A stretch of 64,000 nt of DNA from Pseudomonas sp. R5-89-07. Lineage in GTDB: Bacteria; Pseudomonadota; Gammaproteobacteria; Pseudomonadales; Pseudomonadaceae. Positions 1-7,411 of this stretch are shown piece by piece. Under the pieces are notes generated by a model that saw nothing but the letters and a program-made list of their open reading frames with translations, had not been told where the DNA came from and made no database searches. The translations under genes were made by a program, and so were the position numbers. The first letter of the stretch is position 1; every line of letters starts with the position of its first letter. The stretch is taken from assembly GCF_003851685.1 (NCBI RefSeq), contig NZ_CP027727.1, positions 1,240,001 to 1,304,000 of the forward strand, read 5' to 3'.

Positions 1-842
1 TGTTGCCCAACTACAAGTACGTGCCGATTGGTTACCACGGCCGCGCCTCGACCATCCGCCCGTCGGGCACCGAGGTACGTCGCCCCAAAGGGCAGACCCT
101 GCCCGCCGGCCAGGCCGAGCCGACGTTCGGCCCCTGCGCTCGCCTGGACTATGAACTGGAACTGGGCATCTGGATCGGCCAGGGCAATGCCATGGGCGAC
201 GCGATTGCCATCGGCGATGCGGCCGAGCATATCGCCGGTTTCTGCCTGCTCAACGACTGGTCGGCCCGCGACATCCAGGCTTGGGAATACCAGCCGCTGG
301 GGCCGTTCCTGTCCAAGAGCTTCATCACCAGCATCTCGCCCTGGGTGGTAACGGCCGAAGCGCTGGAACCGTTCCGCAAGGCCCAACCGGCACGCCCCGC
401 AGGCGATCCGCAACCGTTGCCGTACCTGCTGGACCCTCGCGACCAGAAGGCGGGCGCCTTCGATATCGAACTGCAAGTGCTGCTGACCACCGCAGCGATG
501 CGTGAACAGAACCTGCCGGCCCATCGCCTGACCTTGAGCAACACCGAACATATGTACTGGACCGTGGCGCAAATGGTTGCGCACCACAGCGTCAATGGCT
601 GCCAACTGCAGGCCGGTGACCTGTTCGGCTCGGGTACGTTGTCGGGGCCGCAGCCGGGGCAGTTCGGCAGCCTGCTGGAGATCACCGAAGGCGGTAAGAA
701 GCCGATTGAGCTGGCGTCCGGCGAGGTGCGCAAGTTCCTCGAAGACGGCGACGAAATCATTCTGCGCGCGCGTTGCAACCGCGAAGGCTTTGCCTCCATC
801 GGTTTCGGTGAATGCCGCGGCACCGTGGTCGCCGCACGCTGA
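1..842 (+). CDS. fahA: Fumarylacetoacetase, 5' end outside the window
   Basis: Last step of the homogentisate branch of tyrosine and phenylalanine breakdown: splits 4-fumarylacetoacetate into fumarate and acetoacetate in the cytoplasm. Only the C-terminal catalytic domain (about 280 residues of a family usually near 430) is visible, and the frame is open from the first base, so the gene is cut by the window edge and not broken. The metal-binding ELE motif (visible residues 51-53), the NDWSARD motif (84-90) and a lysine in FLSKSF (about 105) fit the family. maiA follows 12 bases after the stop, as in the usual hmgA-fahA-maiA operon; hmgA is presumably just upstream. Confidence 0.95.
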   Translation, partial: LPNYKYVPIGYHGRASTIRPSGTEVRRPKGQTLPAGQAEPTFGPCARLDYELELGIWIGQGNAMGDAIAIGDAAEHIAGFCLLNDWSARDIQAWEYQPLGPFLSKSFITSISPWVVTAEALEPFRKAQPARPAGDPQPLPYLLDPRDQKAGAFDIELQVLLTTAAMREQNLPAHRLTLSNTEHMYWTVAQMVAHHSVNGCQLQAGDLFGSGTLSGPQPGQFGSLLEITEGGKKPIELASGEVRKFLEDGDEIILRARCNREGFASIGFGECRGTVVAAR

Positions 843-854
843 GAGGGCAGGGTG

Positions 855-1490
855 ATGGAACTCTATACTTACTACCGTTCTACCGCATCGTACCGGGTAC
901 GGATTGCCCTGGCGCTCAAGGGCCTGGATTTCACGGCTGTGCCGGTCAATCTGCTGGTGCCGGCGGGTGGCGCCAATCGCCAGCCCGAGTACCTGGCGAT
1001 CAACCCGCAAGGGCGCGTGCCGGCCTTGCGCACCGATGACGGCGAGCTGTTGATCCAGTCATTGCCGATCATCGAATACCTGGACGAACGTTATCCACAG
1101 GTGCCGCTGCTCTCCACGGACCTTGCAGTCCGAGCCCATGAGCGCGCCGTGGCGTCGATCATCGCCTGCGACATTCACCCGTTGCACAACTCCAGCACCC
1201 AGAACCTGCTGCGCCAGTGGGGGCACACCGAGGAGCAACTGCTTGAGTGGATCGGGCACTGGATCAGCCAGGGCCTTGGCGCGGTGGAGCAGTTGATCGG
1301 CGACCATGGATTTTGCCTTGGCGAGCAGCCGGGCCTGGCCGACGCGTTCCTGATCCCGCAGCTTTACGCGGCCGAGCGTTTCAAGGTGTCGCTGGCGGCG
1401 TACCCGCGTATCGGCAGGGTCGCGGCACTGGCGGCGCAGCATCCGGCCTTCGTGCAGGCGCACCCTGCCAATCAACCCGATACCCCCTGA
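855..1490 (+). CDS. maiA: Maleylacetoacetate isomerase (zeta-class GST)
   Basis: Glutathione-dependent cis-trans isomerisation of 4-maleylacetoacetate to 4-fumarylacetoacetate, the step before FahA. The 211-residue protein has an N-terminal thioredoxin-like domain with YYRSTASYRVRIAL at residues 5-18, where zeta GSTs carry the glutathione-activating Ser/Cys motif, and an all-helical C-terminal domain. The ATG at 855 is preferred over the adjacent GTG at 852 because a purine-rich AGGGCAGGG lies just upstream. It is cotranscribed with fahA. A REPIN follows the stop codon and separates it from the transporter gene. Confidence 0.95.
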   Translation: MELYTYYRSTASYRVRIALALKGLDFTAVPVNLLVPAGGANRQPEYLAINPQGRVPALRTDDGELLIQSLPIIEYLDERYPQVPLLSTDLAVRAHERAVASIIACDIHPLHNSSTQNLLRQWGHTEEQLLEWIGHWISQGLGAVEQLIGDHGFCLGEQPGLADAFLIPQLYAAERFKVSLAAYPRIGRVAALAAQHPAFVQAHPANQPDTP

Positions 1491-1502
1491 AACACTCAGG
1501 CC

Positions 1503-1595
1503 AATGTGGGAGGGGGCTTGCCCCCGATAGCAGTGGGTCAGCTATGAATGTGCCGACTGACACACAGCAATCGGGGGCAAGCCCCCTCCCACATG
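1503..1595. repeat. REPIN, family I (GTGGGAGGGGGCTTGCCCCC type)
   Basis: Two inverted REP palindromes (GTGGGAGGGGGC...GCCCCCTCCCAC) flank about 45 bases of variable sequence. This is the most frequent repeat of the window. It lies between maiA and the MFS gene and can fold into a long hairpin. Confidence 0.95.
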
Positions 1596-1612
1596 TTTGA
1601 TCAGCCTCGGCC

Positions 1613-1623
1613 AATAAAAATAA
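1613..1623 (+). promoter_or_regulatory. Possible Hfq/Crc CA motif before the MFS gene
   Basis: AATAAAAATAA matches the AANAANAA pattern bound by Hfq/Crc in Pseudomonas. It lies immediately 5' of the Shine-Dalgarno AAAGG (1626-1630) of the aromatic-acid transporter, where such sites block translation during catabolite repression. Inference from pattern and position only. Confidence 0.45.
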
Positions 1624-1639
1624 TTAAAGGTACCTTGCG

Positions 1640-3001
1640 ATGCACAACCAGATTGCCAGCTTTCGCGCGGCACTCGACGCCCGTCCGGTGTCGCGCTATC
1701 AGTGGTTGATTCTCCTGCTGCTGGCCTTGCTGCTGGTGACCGACGGTTACGACGCCCAGGTGCTGGGCTATGTGGTGCCGGCGCTGGCCAAGGACTGGGG
1801 CCTGGAAAAGGCCGCGTTCGGCCCGGTGTTCAGTGCCAACCTGCTCGGTCTTACCTTCGGCTCGCTGCTGGTGACGCCGCTGGCGGATCGGTTCGGCGTG
1901 CGGCGCATCCTGTTGGGTTGCGTGCTGATCTACGCCAGCCTCACGGTATTGATGGTGTTCGCCAACTCCCTGACGACGTTGATGGCCGCGCGCTTTATCT
2001 GCGGCATCGGCATGGGCGGCGCGATGCCGAGCGCCATGGCGTTGATGTCGGAATATTCACCGCCGCGCCTGCGCACCTTGATGGTGACCCTGGCCGCATG
2101 TGGCTTCTCGTTCGGCGGCGCGGCCGGCGGGTTTGTGGCGGCGGGGTTTATCGACGGGTTTGGCTGGCAGGCGGTGTTCCTGGCGGGCGGTGTAACGCCG
2201 CTGCTGTTGTTTCCGTTTTTGCTGTGGCTGTTGCCCGAATCCCTGCCGCGCTTGCTGCGCGATGCACCGCCCTATGTGCGGCTGCACAAGGTCACGGCGC
2301 GCATGCTGCCCGGTTGGCGGGCGCCCCTGGCGAGCGAGGCACAAAACCGCCAGGAGCAGGGCAGCCCATTGACCGTGGTGGAACTGTTCCGTAACGGCTA
2401 TGCCCGCCCGACCGTGCTGATCTGGGCGACCTTTTTTGTCAGCCTGATCCTGCTGTATTTCATGATCAGCTGGCTGCCTTCGCTGTTGCTCGAAAGCGGG
2501 CTGGCGCTGAACGAGGCCAACCTGGTGACCTCGATGTTCCTGTTCGCCGGCACCTTGGGCGCCATCGCCATGGCCTGGTTCGCCGACCGGCTCAAAAGCA
2601 AAGTGCGCCTCCTGTCCGCGGTGCTGGCCGCGGCGGCGGTGTGCACGGTATTGCTGGGCCTGAATCACGACAACCCGCGTTATCTGGTGGCCTGTGTGTT
2701 CGCCGCCGGGTTCTGCATCATCGGCGGGCAACTGACCCTCAATGCGTTCGCCAGTAATTTCTACCCGGCACACGTACGCGCCACCGGTACGGGCTGGGCA
2801 TTGGGGGTGGGTCGATTCGGTTCGATCCTGGGGCCGTTGCTGGGCAGCATGCTGCTGGCGATGCATATCCCGGTGCAGCAGATTTTCTTCTTCTGTGGGA
2901 TTCCGGCGGTGATTGCCGCACTGTTGATCATCCAGGTGCGTTCGCCCAGCGTGAGCGCGCCCGTCAACCCGGTGCAGGGCGATATTCTCAAGGCGCCCTA
3001 A
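1640..3001 (+). CDS. MFS transporter, aromatic acid:H+ symporter (AAHS) family
   Basis: Inner-membrane importer of 453 residues with 12 predicted helices. The AAHS signature DGYDAQVLGY sits in helix 1 (about residues 34-43), and the loop 2-3 motif (LADRFGVRR) is typical of the major facilitator superfamily. Relatives include PcaK and MhpT, which take up 4-hydroxybenzoate or phenylpropionate. Its position after fahA-maiA suggests uptake of an aromatic feeding homogentisate, such as a hydroxyphenylacetate or homogentisate itself, but the substrate cannot be read from sequence. A REPIN and a possible Crc/Hfq site precede it. Its stop codon overlaps the convergent sirB1-like gene by four bases. 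Confidence 0.88.
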   Translation: MHNQIASFRAALDARPVSRYQWLILLLLALLLVTDGYDAQVLGYVVPALAKDWGLEKAAFGPVFSANLLGLTFGSLLVTPLADRFGVRRILLGCVLIYASLTVLMVFANSLTTLMAARFICGIGMGGAMPSAMALMSEYSPPRLRTLMVTLAACGFSFGGAAGGFVAAGFIDGFGWQAVFLAGGVTPLLLFPFLLWLLPESLPRLLRDAPPYVRLHKVTARMLPGWRAPLASEAQNRQEQGSPLTVVELFRNGYARPTVLIWATFFVSLILLYFMISWLPSLLLESGLALNEANLVTSMFLFAGTLGAIAMAWFADRLKSKVRLLSAVLAAAAVCTVLLGLNHDNPRYLVACVFAAGFCIIGGQLTLNAFASNFYPAHVRATGTGWALGVGRFGSILGPLLGSMLLAMHIPVQQIFFFCGIPAVIAALLIIQVRSPSVSAPVNPVQGDILKAP

Positions 3002-3801
3002 TGCACCACTGAATTGGGCGGCAGATGGCCCAGCCGCTCGGTCAGGCGCAGGCGCTGGATAGGGTCTTCGCTGAGCATCAGCGCATGTTCGAGGTCGAAG
3101 CGTTCAGCACTGGGACAGTCCAGGCGCTGATACAGGCTGGCCCGCGCCAGGTAGTCGGCGGCGCTGGCATTGCCCAGTTCGAGCACGCGCTCGGCATCTA
3201 TCAGGGCGGCCAGCGGTTCGTCGTTGGCGAGGTACAACTGGCGCAGGTTGCGTGACAGCCGCTGCAGGATCGCGCGGGGCTCGGCGCTCTGCAGGTGCTC
3301 GGCCTGCAGCTTGAGATTGGCCCCGTACTGGCGGTGCAGCAGTTCGCGGCAGTCGTTGGGGTATAGACGCCGGCCGCCGCACGGGTCCAGCAGGTGATCG
3401 GCACCCGGCACGCGCAACAGGAAGTGGCCGGGGAAATTCACGCCGACCATGGGGATTTCCAGGCGCCGCGCCAGCTCCAGCGCGATCAGGCCCATGGCCA
3501 GGGGTTGCCCGCGTTTACGTTGCAACACCTTATCCAGCAATGCAGCGGCGGGGCGTAGCGGGGTGAAATCATCCTGAGCAAACCCCAGGTCGTTCATGCG
3601 CCGCAGCAGCGGCTGACCCAATTCATCGGCCGGCAGCAGCGGCATGCCCAGGCTGACCTGTTGTTGCAGGGCGCCGAACGCCTGCAGGATCAGCGCTGGC
3701 TGCACGGCGGCGTCATGCTCGGCCGCAATCCAGAGCGCGGCTTCAAACAGCGCTGGGGGCGAGCGGTCCAGGCAGGCGAAAAAGGCTTGGCGGGGCTTCA
3801 T
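2998..3801 (-). CDS. SirB1 family protein (transglutaminase-like fold with TPR)
   Basis: Cytoplasmic 267-residue protein. The N-terminal two thirds form the transglutaminase-like SirB1 domain (GVNFPGHFLLR and DPCGGRRLY around residues 120-145). The C-terminal part has TPR-like helices (LYLANDEPLAALIDAERVL onward). SirB1 proteins are widespread in gammaproteobacteria, often next to prfA/hemK, but their biochemical role is not established. Here the gene stands alone between the AAHS transporter, with which it converges, and a divergent dehydrogenase gene. The family call is secure; the function is unknown. Confidence 0.85.
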   Translation of the reverse strand: MKPRQAFFACLDRSPPALFEAALWIAAEHDAAVQPALILQAFGALQQQVSLGMPLLPADELGQPLLRRMNDLGFAQDDFTPLRPAAALLDKVLQRKRGQPLAMGLIALELARRLEIPMVGVNFPGHFLLRVPGADHLLDPCGGRRLYPNDCRELLHRQYGANLKLQAEHLQSAEPRAILQRLSRNLRQLYLANDEPLAALIDAERVLELGNASAADYLARASLYQRLDCPSAERFDLEHALMLSEDPIQRLRLTERLGHLPPNSVVH

Positions 3802-3987
3802 TGCGTTCTCCGGCGTATGCCTCGTTTTAGCCTTGCTGCGAATTTTCGTCCAGCATCTTAAGTAAATATCCCACGCGCTTATGCCGCAGGTCCCATGAAA
3901 TGGGGGCGCTTATTCCAGCGCAATCCAGCAGATTGCTGGCGTAAGCCTATACTTGGGCCACTACCAGAAGTGATTCGGGAGCCCTTG

Positions 3988-5007
3988 ATGTTTGCGCTCA
4001 TGCACAGCACCCGCCTTGAATCGCTGCACCTGAGCGTCGACCCGGTGAGCGGGCTGAAGGCAATCATCGCCATTCACAACAGCCGCCTCGGCCCGGCTCT
4101 GGGCGGCTGCCGCTACCTTGCCTACCCCGACGATGACAGCGCCGTGGCCGATGCCGCGCGCCTGGCCCAAGGCATGAGCTACAAGGCCGCCCTGGCGGGC
4201 TTGCCGGTGGGAGGCGGCACGGCGGTGATCCTGCGCCCGGCCCATGTGGAGAGCCGCGCAACGCTGTTTGAAGCCTTCGGTCGCTGTGTGGAACAACTGG
4301 GCGGGCGCTACATTACCGCCATCGACAGCGGCACCTCGGTCGCCGACATGGACTGCATCGCCCAGCACACCCGCTTCGTCACCAGCACCACGGCCGCCGG
4401 CGACCCGGCGCCCCATGCCGCCATGGGCGTGTTCACCGGTATCCGCGCCACCGCCATGGCCCGCCTGGGCAGCGACAACCTCGAAGGCCTGCGCGTGGCG
4501 GTGCAGGGCCTGGGCAACGTCGGCTACGCCCTGGCCGAACAGCTGCATGCGGCGGGCGCCGAACTGCTGGTCAGCGACATCGACCACGGCAAGGTGCAAC
4601 TGGCCATGGAACAACTGGGCGCCCACCCCATCGCCAACGACGCCTTGCTCAGCACCCCGTGCGATATCCTCGCGCCCTGCGGCGTGGGGGCGGTGTTCAA
4701 CCGTCAGAGCGTCGGCCAACTGCGCTGCGCCGCGGTGGCCGGCTCCGCCAGTGCGCAATTGACCAACCTGCAAGTGGCCGACCAACTGGAAGGGCGCGGC
4801 ATCCTCTACGCCCCGGACTACGTGATCAACTCCGGCGGGCTGATCTACGTCGCGCTCAAACACAGCGGCGCCGAGCTGCCGAGCATCACCGCGCACCTGT
4901 CCAACATCGCCCGGCGCCTCACCGAAATCTACGCCCATGCCCAGGCGGAAAAACGCTCTCCGGCGCGGGTTGCGGACGAGCTTGCCGAGCGCTTGCTTTA
5001 CCAATAA
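3988..5007 (+). CDS. Leu/Phe/Val dehydrogenase family protein lacking the catalytic lysine
   Basis: Resembles NAD-dependent leucine dehydrogenases, which interconvert branched-chain amino acids and 2-oxo acids. The start at 3988 gives 339 residues, the usual length, and has GGGAG upstream; an earlier in-frame start at 3895 would add an unsupported 31 residues. The substrate-binding lysine in MSYKAALAG (residue 66), the DSGT loop and the Rossmann motif GLGNVG are present. The glycine-rich catalytic motif, normally GGGKAVI, reads GGGTAVI: codon ACG at 4219-4221 (residue 78) where AAG is expected. The enzyme may therefore be inactive or altered. The rest of the protein shows no decay. It could also be a single-base sequencing error. 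Confidence 0.85.
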   Translation: MFALMHSTRLESLHLSVDPVSGLKAIIAIHNSRLGPALGGCRYLAYPDDDSAVADAARLAQGMSYKAALAGLPVGGGTAVILRPAHVESRATLFEAFGRCVEQLGGRYITAIDSGTSVADMDCIAQHTRFVTSTTAAGDPAPHAAMGVFTGIRATAMARLGSDNLEGLRVAVQGLGNVGYALAEQLHAAGAELLVSDIDHGKVQLAMEQLGAHPIANDALLSTPCDILAPCGVGAVFNRQSVGQLRCAAVAGSASAQLTNLQVADQLEGRGILYAPDYVINSGGLIYVALKHSGAELPSITAHLSNIARRLTEIYAHAQAEKRSPARVADELAERLLYQ

Positions 5008-5015
5008 CCGGGCAT

Positions 5016-5048
5016 TAAAAAGGCCCTGAATCCATGATTCAGGGCCTG
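5016..5048 (-). terminator. Rho-independent terminator of yebG (possibly bidirectional)
   Basis: Perfect stem AGGCCCTGAATC / GATTCAGGGCCT with a CAT loop. On the minus strand it is followed by a run of T, so it fits the end of the yebG transcript best. It lies between the convergent dehydrogenase and yebG genes. Confidence 0.85.
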
Positions 5049-5061
5049 TTCAATTCGGGCT

Positions 5062-5322
5062 TTATTCCGCCGCCGCGTTCAGCAACTCGGACAGCGCGTC
5101 CGGTTGGCTCTTGAACGCCTTGGCAAATACATCGCGGTTCTTCGCCATGTAGATCCCGGCTTCTTCCACCTGCTGCTCACTCAGGGATGGCACGGCTTTT
5201 TGCAACACTTCTGCCAGCAACTCAGCGAGTTCAAGCATCTTGTCATGACGGTCAGCTTCGGCTTTATCCATGAACAAACGCTCCAGATCTCGGCTGCTGC
5301 GGTATACCACTTCGACGGCCAT
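5062..5322 (-). CDS. yebG: YebG family SOS-induced protein
   Basis: Small cytoplasmic protein of 86 residues matching the YebG family. It opens with MAVEVVYR, followed by a helix-rich stretch with YDKMLE-like spacing (RHDKMLELAELLAEVL). In Escherichia coli YebG is a DNA-damage-inducible protein of the LexA regulon with reported DNA binding; its exact role is unclear. A near-consensus LexA box lies 43 bases upstream of the ATG, which supports the assignment independently. It is monocistronic, with a terminator directly downstream. Confidence 0.9.
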   Translation of the reverse strand: MAVEVVYRSSRDLERLFMDKAEADRHDKMLELAELLAEVLQKAVPSLSEQQVEEAGIYMAKNRDVFAKAFKSQPDALSELLNAAAE

Positions 5323-5364
5323 TCACCACCTCACATGCCTTCACGATAGTTGTCTTTGCGACTA

Positions 5365-5380
5365 CTGTATTTACATACAG
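5365..5380 (-). promoter_or_regulatory. LexA (SOS) box upstream of yebG
   Basis: CTGTATTTACATACAG fits the gammaproteobacterial LexA operator CTGT-N8-ACAG, with the TATA-like centre common in strong sites. Its distance to the yebG start suits overlap with the promoter. Confidence 0.92.
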
Positions 5381-5597
5381 TGAAAAGGATAAGCCAAACG
5401 CTGGGGTTTGGATAGTAGGTTTTTTAATGTAGTTGGGAAATGGGGGTTTGCTACAGCGGAAATTTCGCACAGCACGTCGAGGTTGCTGAGCAATCCTACG
5501 GTGGCTTACCTTTCACGAGCTGTGCATTCGCATGGCCGAGCTTGGCGGCTCGATTTAAGGGAAGGAGAACCTACGTGTTTACTTTTGGAGTCGTACC

Positions 5598-5858
5598 ATG
5601 GAAAGAAATACCTCAGTCAATACCGACCATCTGAATCCAGAGCCGCCTGTCACGCTTTTCAGTGTAACGCCCAACACTGACACAGAGGCCTTGCTTGCTA
5701 ACGCAAGCGAAACCTTGCGCAGCGCCTGTGAAATGGCCAACACGCTAGCCTTCGACCTTGAAGGTCCTCAGCGAAGCTTGGTATTGGGGATTCACCAACT
5801 GGTGGAGCTGGGAGGCTTGTTAGTCGACCGAGCGCTGGAACACGTCGCACCAGTCTGA
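5598..5858 (+). CDS. DUF6124 family protein
   Basis: An 86-residue protein with the conserved core TPNTDTEALLANASETL at residues 27-43 and FDLEGPQRSL near residue 56, the signature of a DUF6124 family found mostly in Pseudomonas and often in several copies per genome. It has no signal peptide, membrane segment or catalytic motif. GGAG lies eight bases before the ATG. Function unknown. The neighbours are also small accessory genes, and a REP-like element follows. Confidence 0.8.
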   Translation: MERNTSVNTDHLNPEPPVTLFSVTPNTDTEALLANASETLRSACEMANTLAFDLEGPQRSLVLGIHQLVELGGLLVDRALEHVAPV

Positions 5859-5890
5859 GTCCCAACGACACCTTTGCCGAATGCGTTGGA

Positions 5891-6025
5891 CGTGGCGAGC
5901 GAGCTTGCTCGCGCTGGGCTGCGTAGCAGCCCAATTCAGGCAAAGGTGTGCTTTCAGAAAAAATCCCAGTGACAGTTTGTGGGGGCGCTTCGCACTCCAG
6001 CGGGGGCAAGCTCCCTCGCCACACA
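5891..6025. repeat. REP-like mosaic element
   Basis: Contains GTGGCGAGCGAGCTTGCTCGC with a second small hairpin GGGCTGCGTAGCAGCCC. About 55 bases later comes an inverted partner of a different subtype (TGTGGGGGCGC...GGGGGCAAGCTCCCTCGCCACA). The two arms do not belong to one REP class, so it looks like a hybrid or decayed REPIN. It ends 12 bases before the antitoxin-like gene. Confidence 0.7.
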
Positions 6026-6037
6026 AGAGGCGTTCAT

Positions 6038-6220
6038 ATGAAAAATGAGTGTTTTGAAAGCCCTCAAAGCTGGAATGACGATTCGGCCTACGACCAATGG
6101 TTTCGAGCCAAGGTGCAAAAAGCCTTGGATGACCCATGCTCAGGCATTTCTCATGAAGAAGTCATGAGCGAGATGAACGCACTCATCGAGTCGAAGCTTT
6201 CCCTCCATCAAGCCGATTAA
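6038..6220 (+). CDS. PaaA2-like orphan antitoxin / stability determinant
   Basis: A 60-residue acidic protein. Its core YDQWFRAKVQKALDDP (residues 18-33) followed by SHEEVMSEMNALIESK (residues 37-52) matches the PaaA2-type antitoxins that pair with ParE/RelE toxins. No toxin frame is found in the 120 bases downstream before psiE, nor upstream, so the antitoxin appears to stand alone. The ATG at 6038 is chosen because the upstream in-frame extension runs through the REP element. It may be a remnant of a module, or an anti-addiction gene acting on a toxin elsewhere. Confidence 0.65.
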   Translation: MKNECFESPQSWNDDSAYDQWFRAKVQKALDDPCSGISHEEVMSEMNALIESKLSLHQAD

Positions 6221-6340
6221 GTGCCTAATATCAGCCTGCCACCATCTCACTACCCTGCCTCTGGCCTTTTTTCTGCATACAGAACAATCGTCACGTCCAC
6301 CCCGCATTATCCGGTCGAGCCGACCTAAGGAAGCATCATC

Positions 6341-6829
6341 GTGAAAATCAACTGGGCCGAAAAGCTGCGCCAGCAAGTCCATGGGCTGGCCGAGTCGCTG
6401 GGCAATCTATTTGTCGAGTCGTTCCACTACCTGGCGCTGTTCGCCATCGGAGCGGTGACCGCCTGGGCGGCGGTGATGGAGTTTCTGGGGATGCTGGAAA
6501 ACGGGCACATCAAGATCGATGACATCTTGCTGCTGTTCATCTACCTGGAATTGGGCGCCATGGTCGGGATCTATTTCAAGACCAACCACATGCCGGTGCG
6601 CTTCCTGATCTACGTGGCGATCACTGCGCTGACGCGTCTGCTGATTTCCAACGTGTCCCATCACAACCCGCCCGATGTGGGCATTATCTATTTGTGCGGT
6701 GGGATTCTGCTGTTGGCCTTCGCGATTCTGGTGGTGCGCTATGCGTCGTCGGCTTTTCCGTCGGTGAAGGTCGAAGGCCCGCGTCGCAAGGGCGAGGCGA
6801 GCCTGGAGACGGAGAAGGGCGAGCTTTAA
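6341..6829 (+). CDS. psiE: Phosphate-starvation-inducible protein PsiE
   Basis: Inner-membrane protein of 162 residues with four predicted helices (about residues 25-45, 60-80, 88-105 and 110-130) and the PsiE landmark stretches LFIYLELGAMVGIY and FLIYVAITALTR. In E. coli psiE is induced by phosphate starvation and affected by cAMP-CRP; its molecular role is unknown. The GTG start at 6341 has AAGGA nine bases upstream. No clear Pho box was seen. The stop codon overlaps the convergent DUF3509 gene by four bases. Confidence 0.9.
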   Translation: MKINWAEKLRQQVHGLAESLGNLFVESFHYLALFAIGAVTAWAAVMEFLGMLENGHIKIDDILLLFIYLELGAMVGIYFKTNHMPVRFLIYVAITALTRLLISNVSHHNPPDVGIIYLCGGILLLAFAILVVRYASSAFPSVKVEGPRRKGEASLETEKGEL

Positions 6830-7143
6830 AGTCCGACGCTGAACGGCAGGTCACGGGTGGGCGGGCGCTGCAGGAGCTCGTGGCTGTCCCCATCCGTCAT
6901 CACCGCGAGGATTTCCATGGCGCTGTGGCCCTGCTCGATGGCGATGCCGAACTGAATGCTTTGCACCAGGCGCTTGAGCCGCTGCGGGTCGTTGCGCTGT
7001 TCGGCGCTGATCATGCGCTTGGCCACCACGCCGGTTTCATCCGAGAGGGTGAGCATGATGCTGCCGTCCAGCCGCTGGATGCTCAGGTTGACGCGGTATT
7101 GCGGGCTGAAGGTGTCGGTGATGATCTGAAAAGGATTGTCCAT
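6826..7143 (-). CDS. DUF3509 domain protein
   Basis: A 105-residue cytoplasmic protein with a predicted beta-rich N-terminal half (PQYRVNLSIQRLDGSIMLTL) and a helix (RLKRLVQSIQFGIAIEQG) in the second half, the pattern of the DUF3509 family found mainly in Pseudomonas. No function is known and no catalytic motif is visible. It is a single gene, convergent with psiE. The upstream region carries a REPIN from 7286. Confidence 0.8.
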   Translation of the reverse strand: MDNPFQIITDTFSPQYRVNLSIQRLDGSIMLTLSDETGVVAKRMISAEQRNDPQRLKRLVQSIQFGIAIEQGHSAMEILAVMTDGDSHELLQRPPTRDLPFSVGL

Positions 7144-7285
7144 GGTGCGCTACCGCCTGATAAGAACATGCAGTCATTGACGACCGGTGTCGGGAATAGT
7201 TCGTGTTGCCTGACCACCGGCCAAAGTCCGTTTTCCTCACAGGCTGTACAGCAAGGGCCGTGCCGTACAGGCGCTGAAGCTTTAA

Positions 7286-7376
7286 ATGTGGGAGGGGGCT
7301 TGCTCCCGATTGCGGTGTTCCAGCCGAGTATTTGTTGGCTGATACACCGCTATCGGGGGCAAGCCCCCTCCCACAT
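7286..7376. repeat. REPIN, family I
   Basis: Two inverted family I REPs; the left arm is a variant with TTGCTCCCGAT in place of TTGCCCCCGAT. It lies between the DUF3509 promoter region and the end of sdaC. Confidence 0.93.
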
Positions 7377-7411
7377 CAGACCTGGGTTGTTCCTGGGGGC
7401 GGTGACCCGTT

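Noticed and set aside
1..842. fahA considered as a truncated pseudogene
   Set aside because: The frame is open from the first base of the window and keeps the catalytic motifs, so the 5' part is simply outside the window.
5408..5680. 90-codon frame overlapping the DUF6124 gene
   Set aside because: It has no ribosome site and no similarity, and the DUF6124 frame from 5598 has both.
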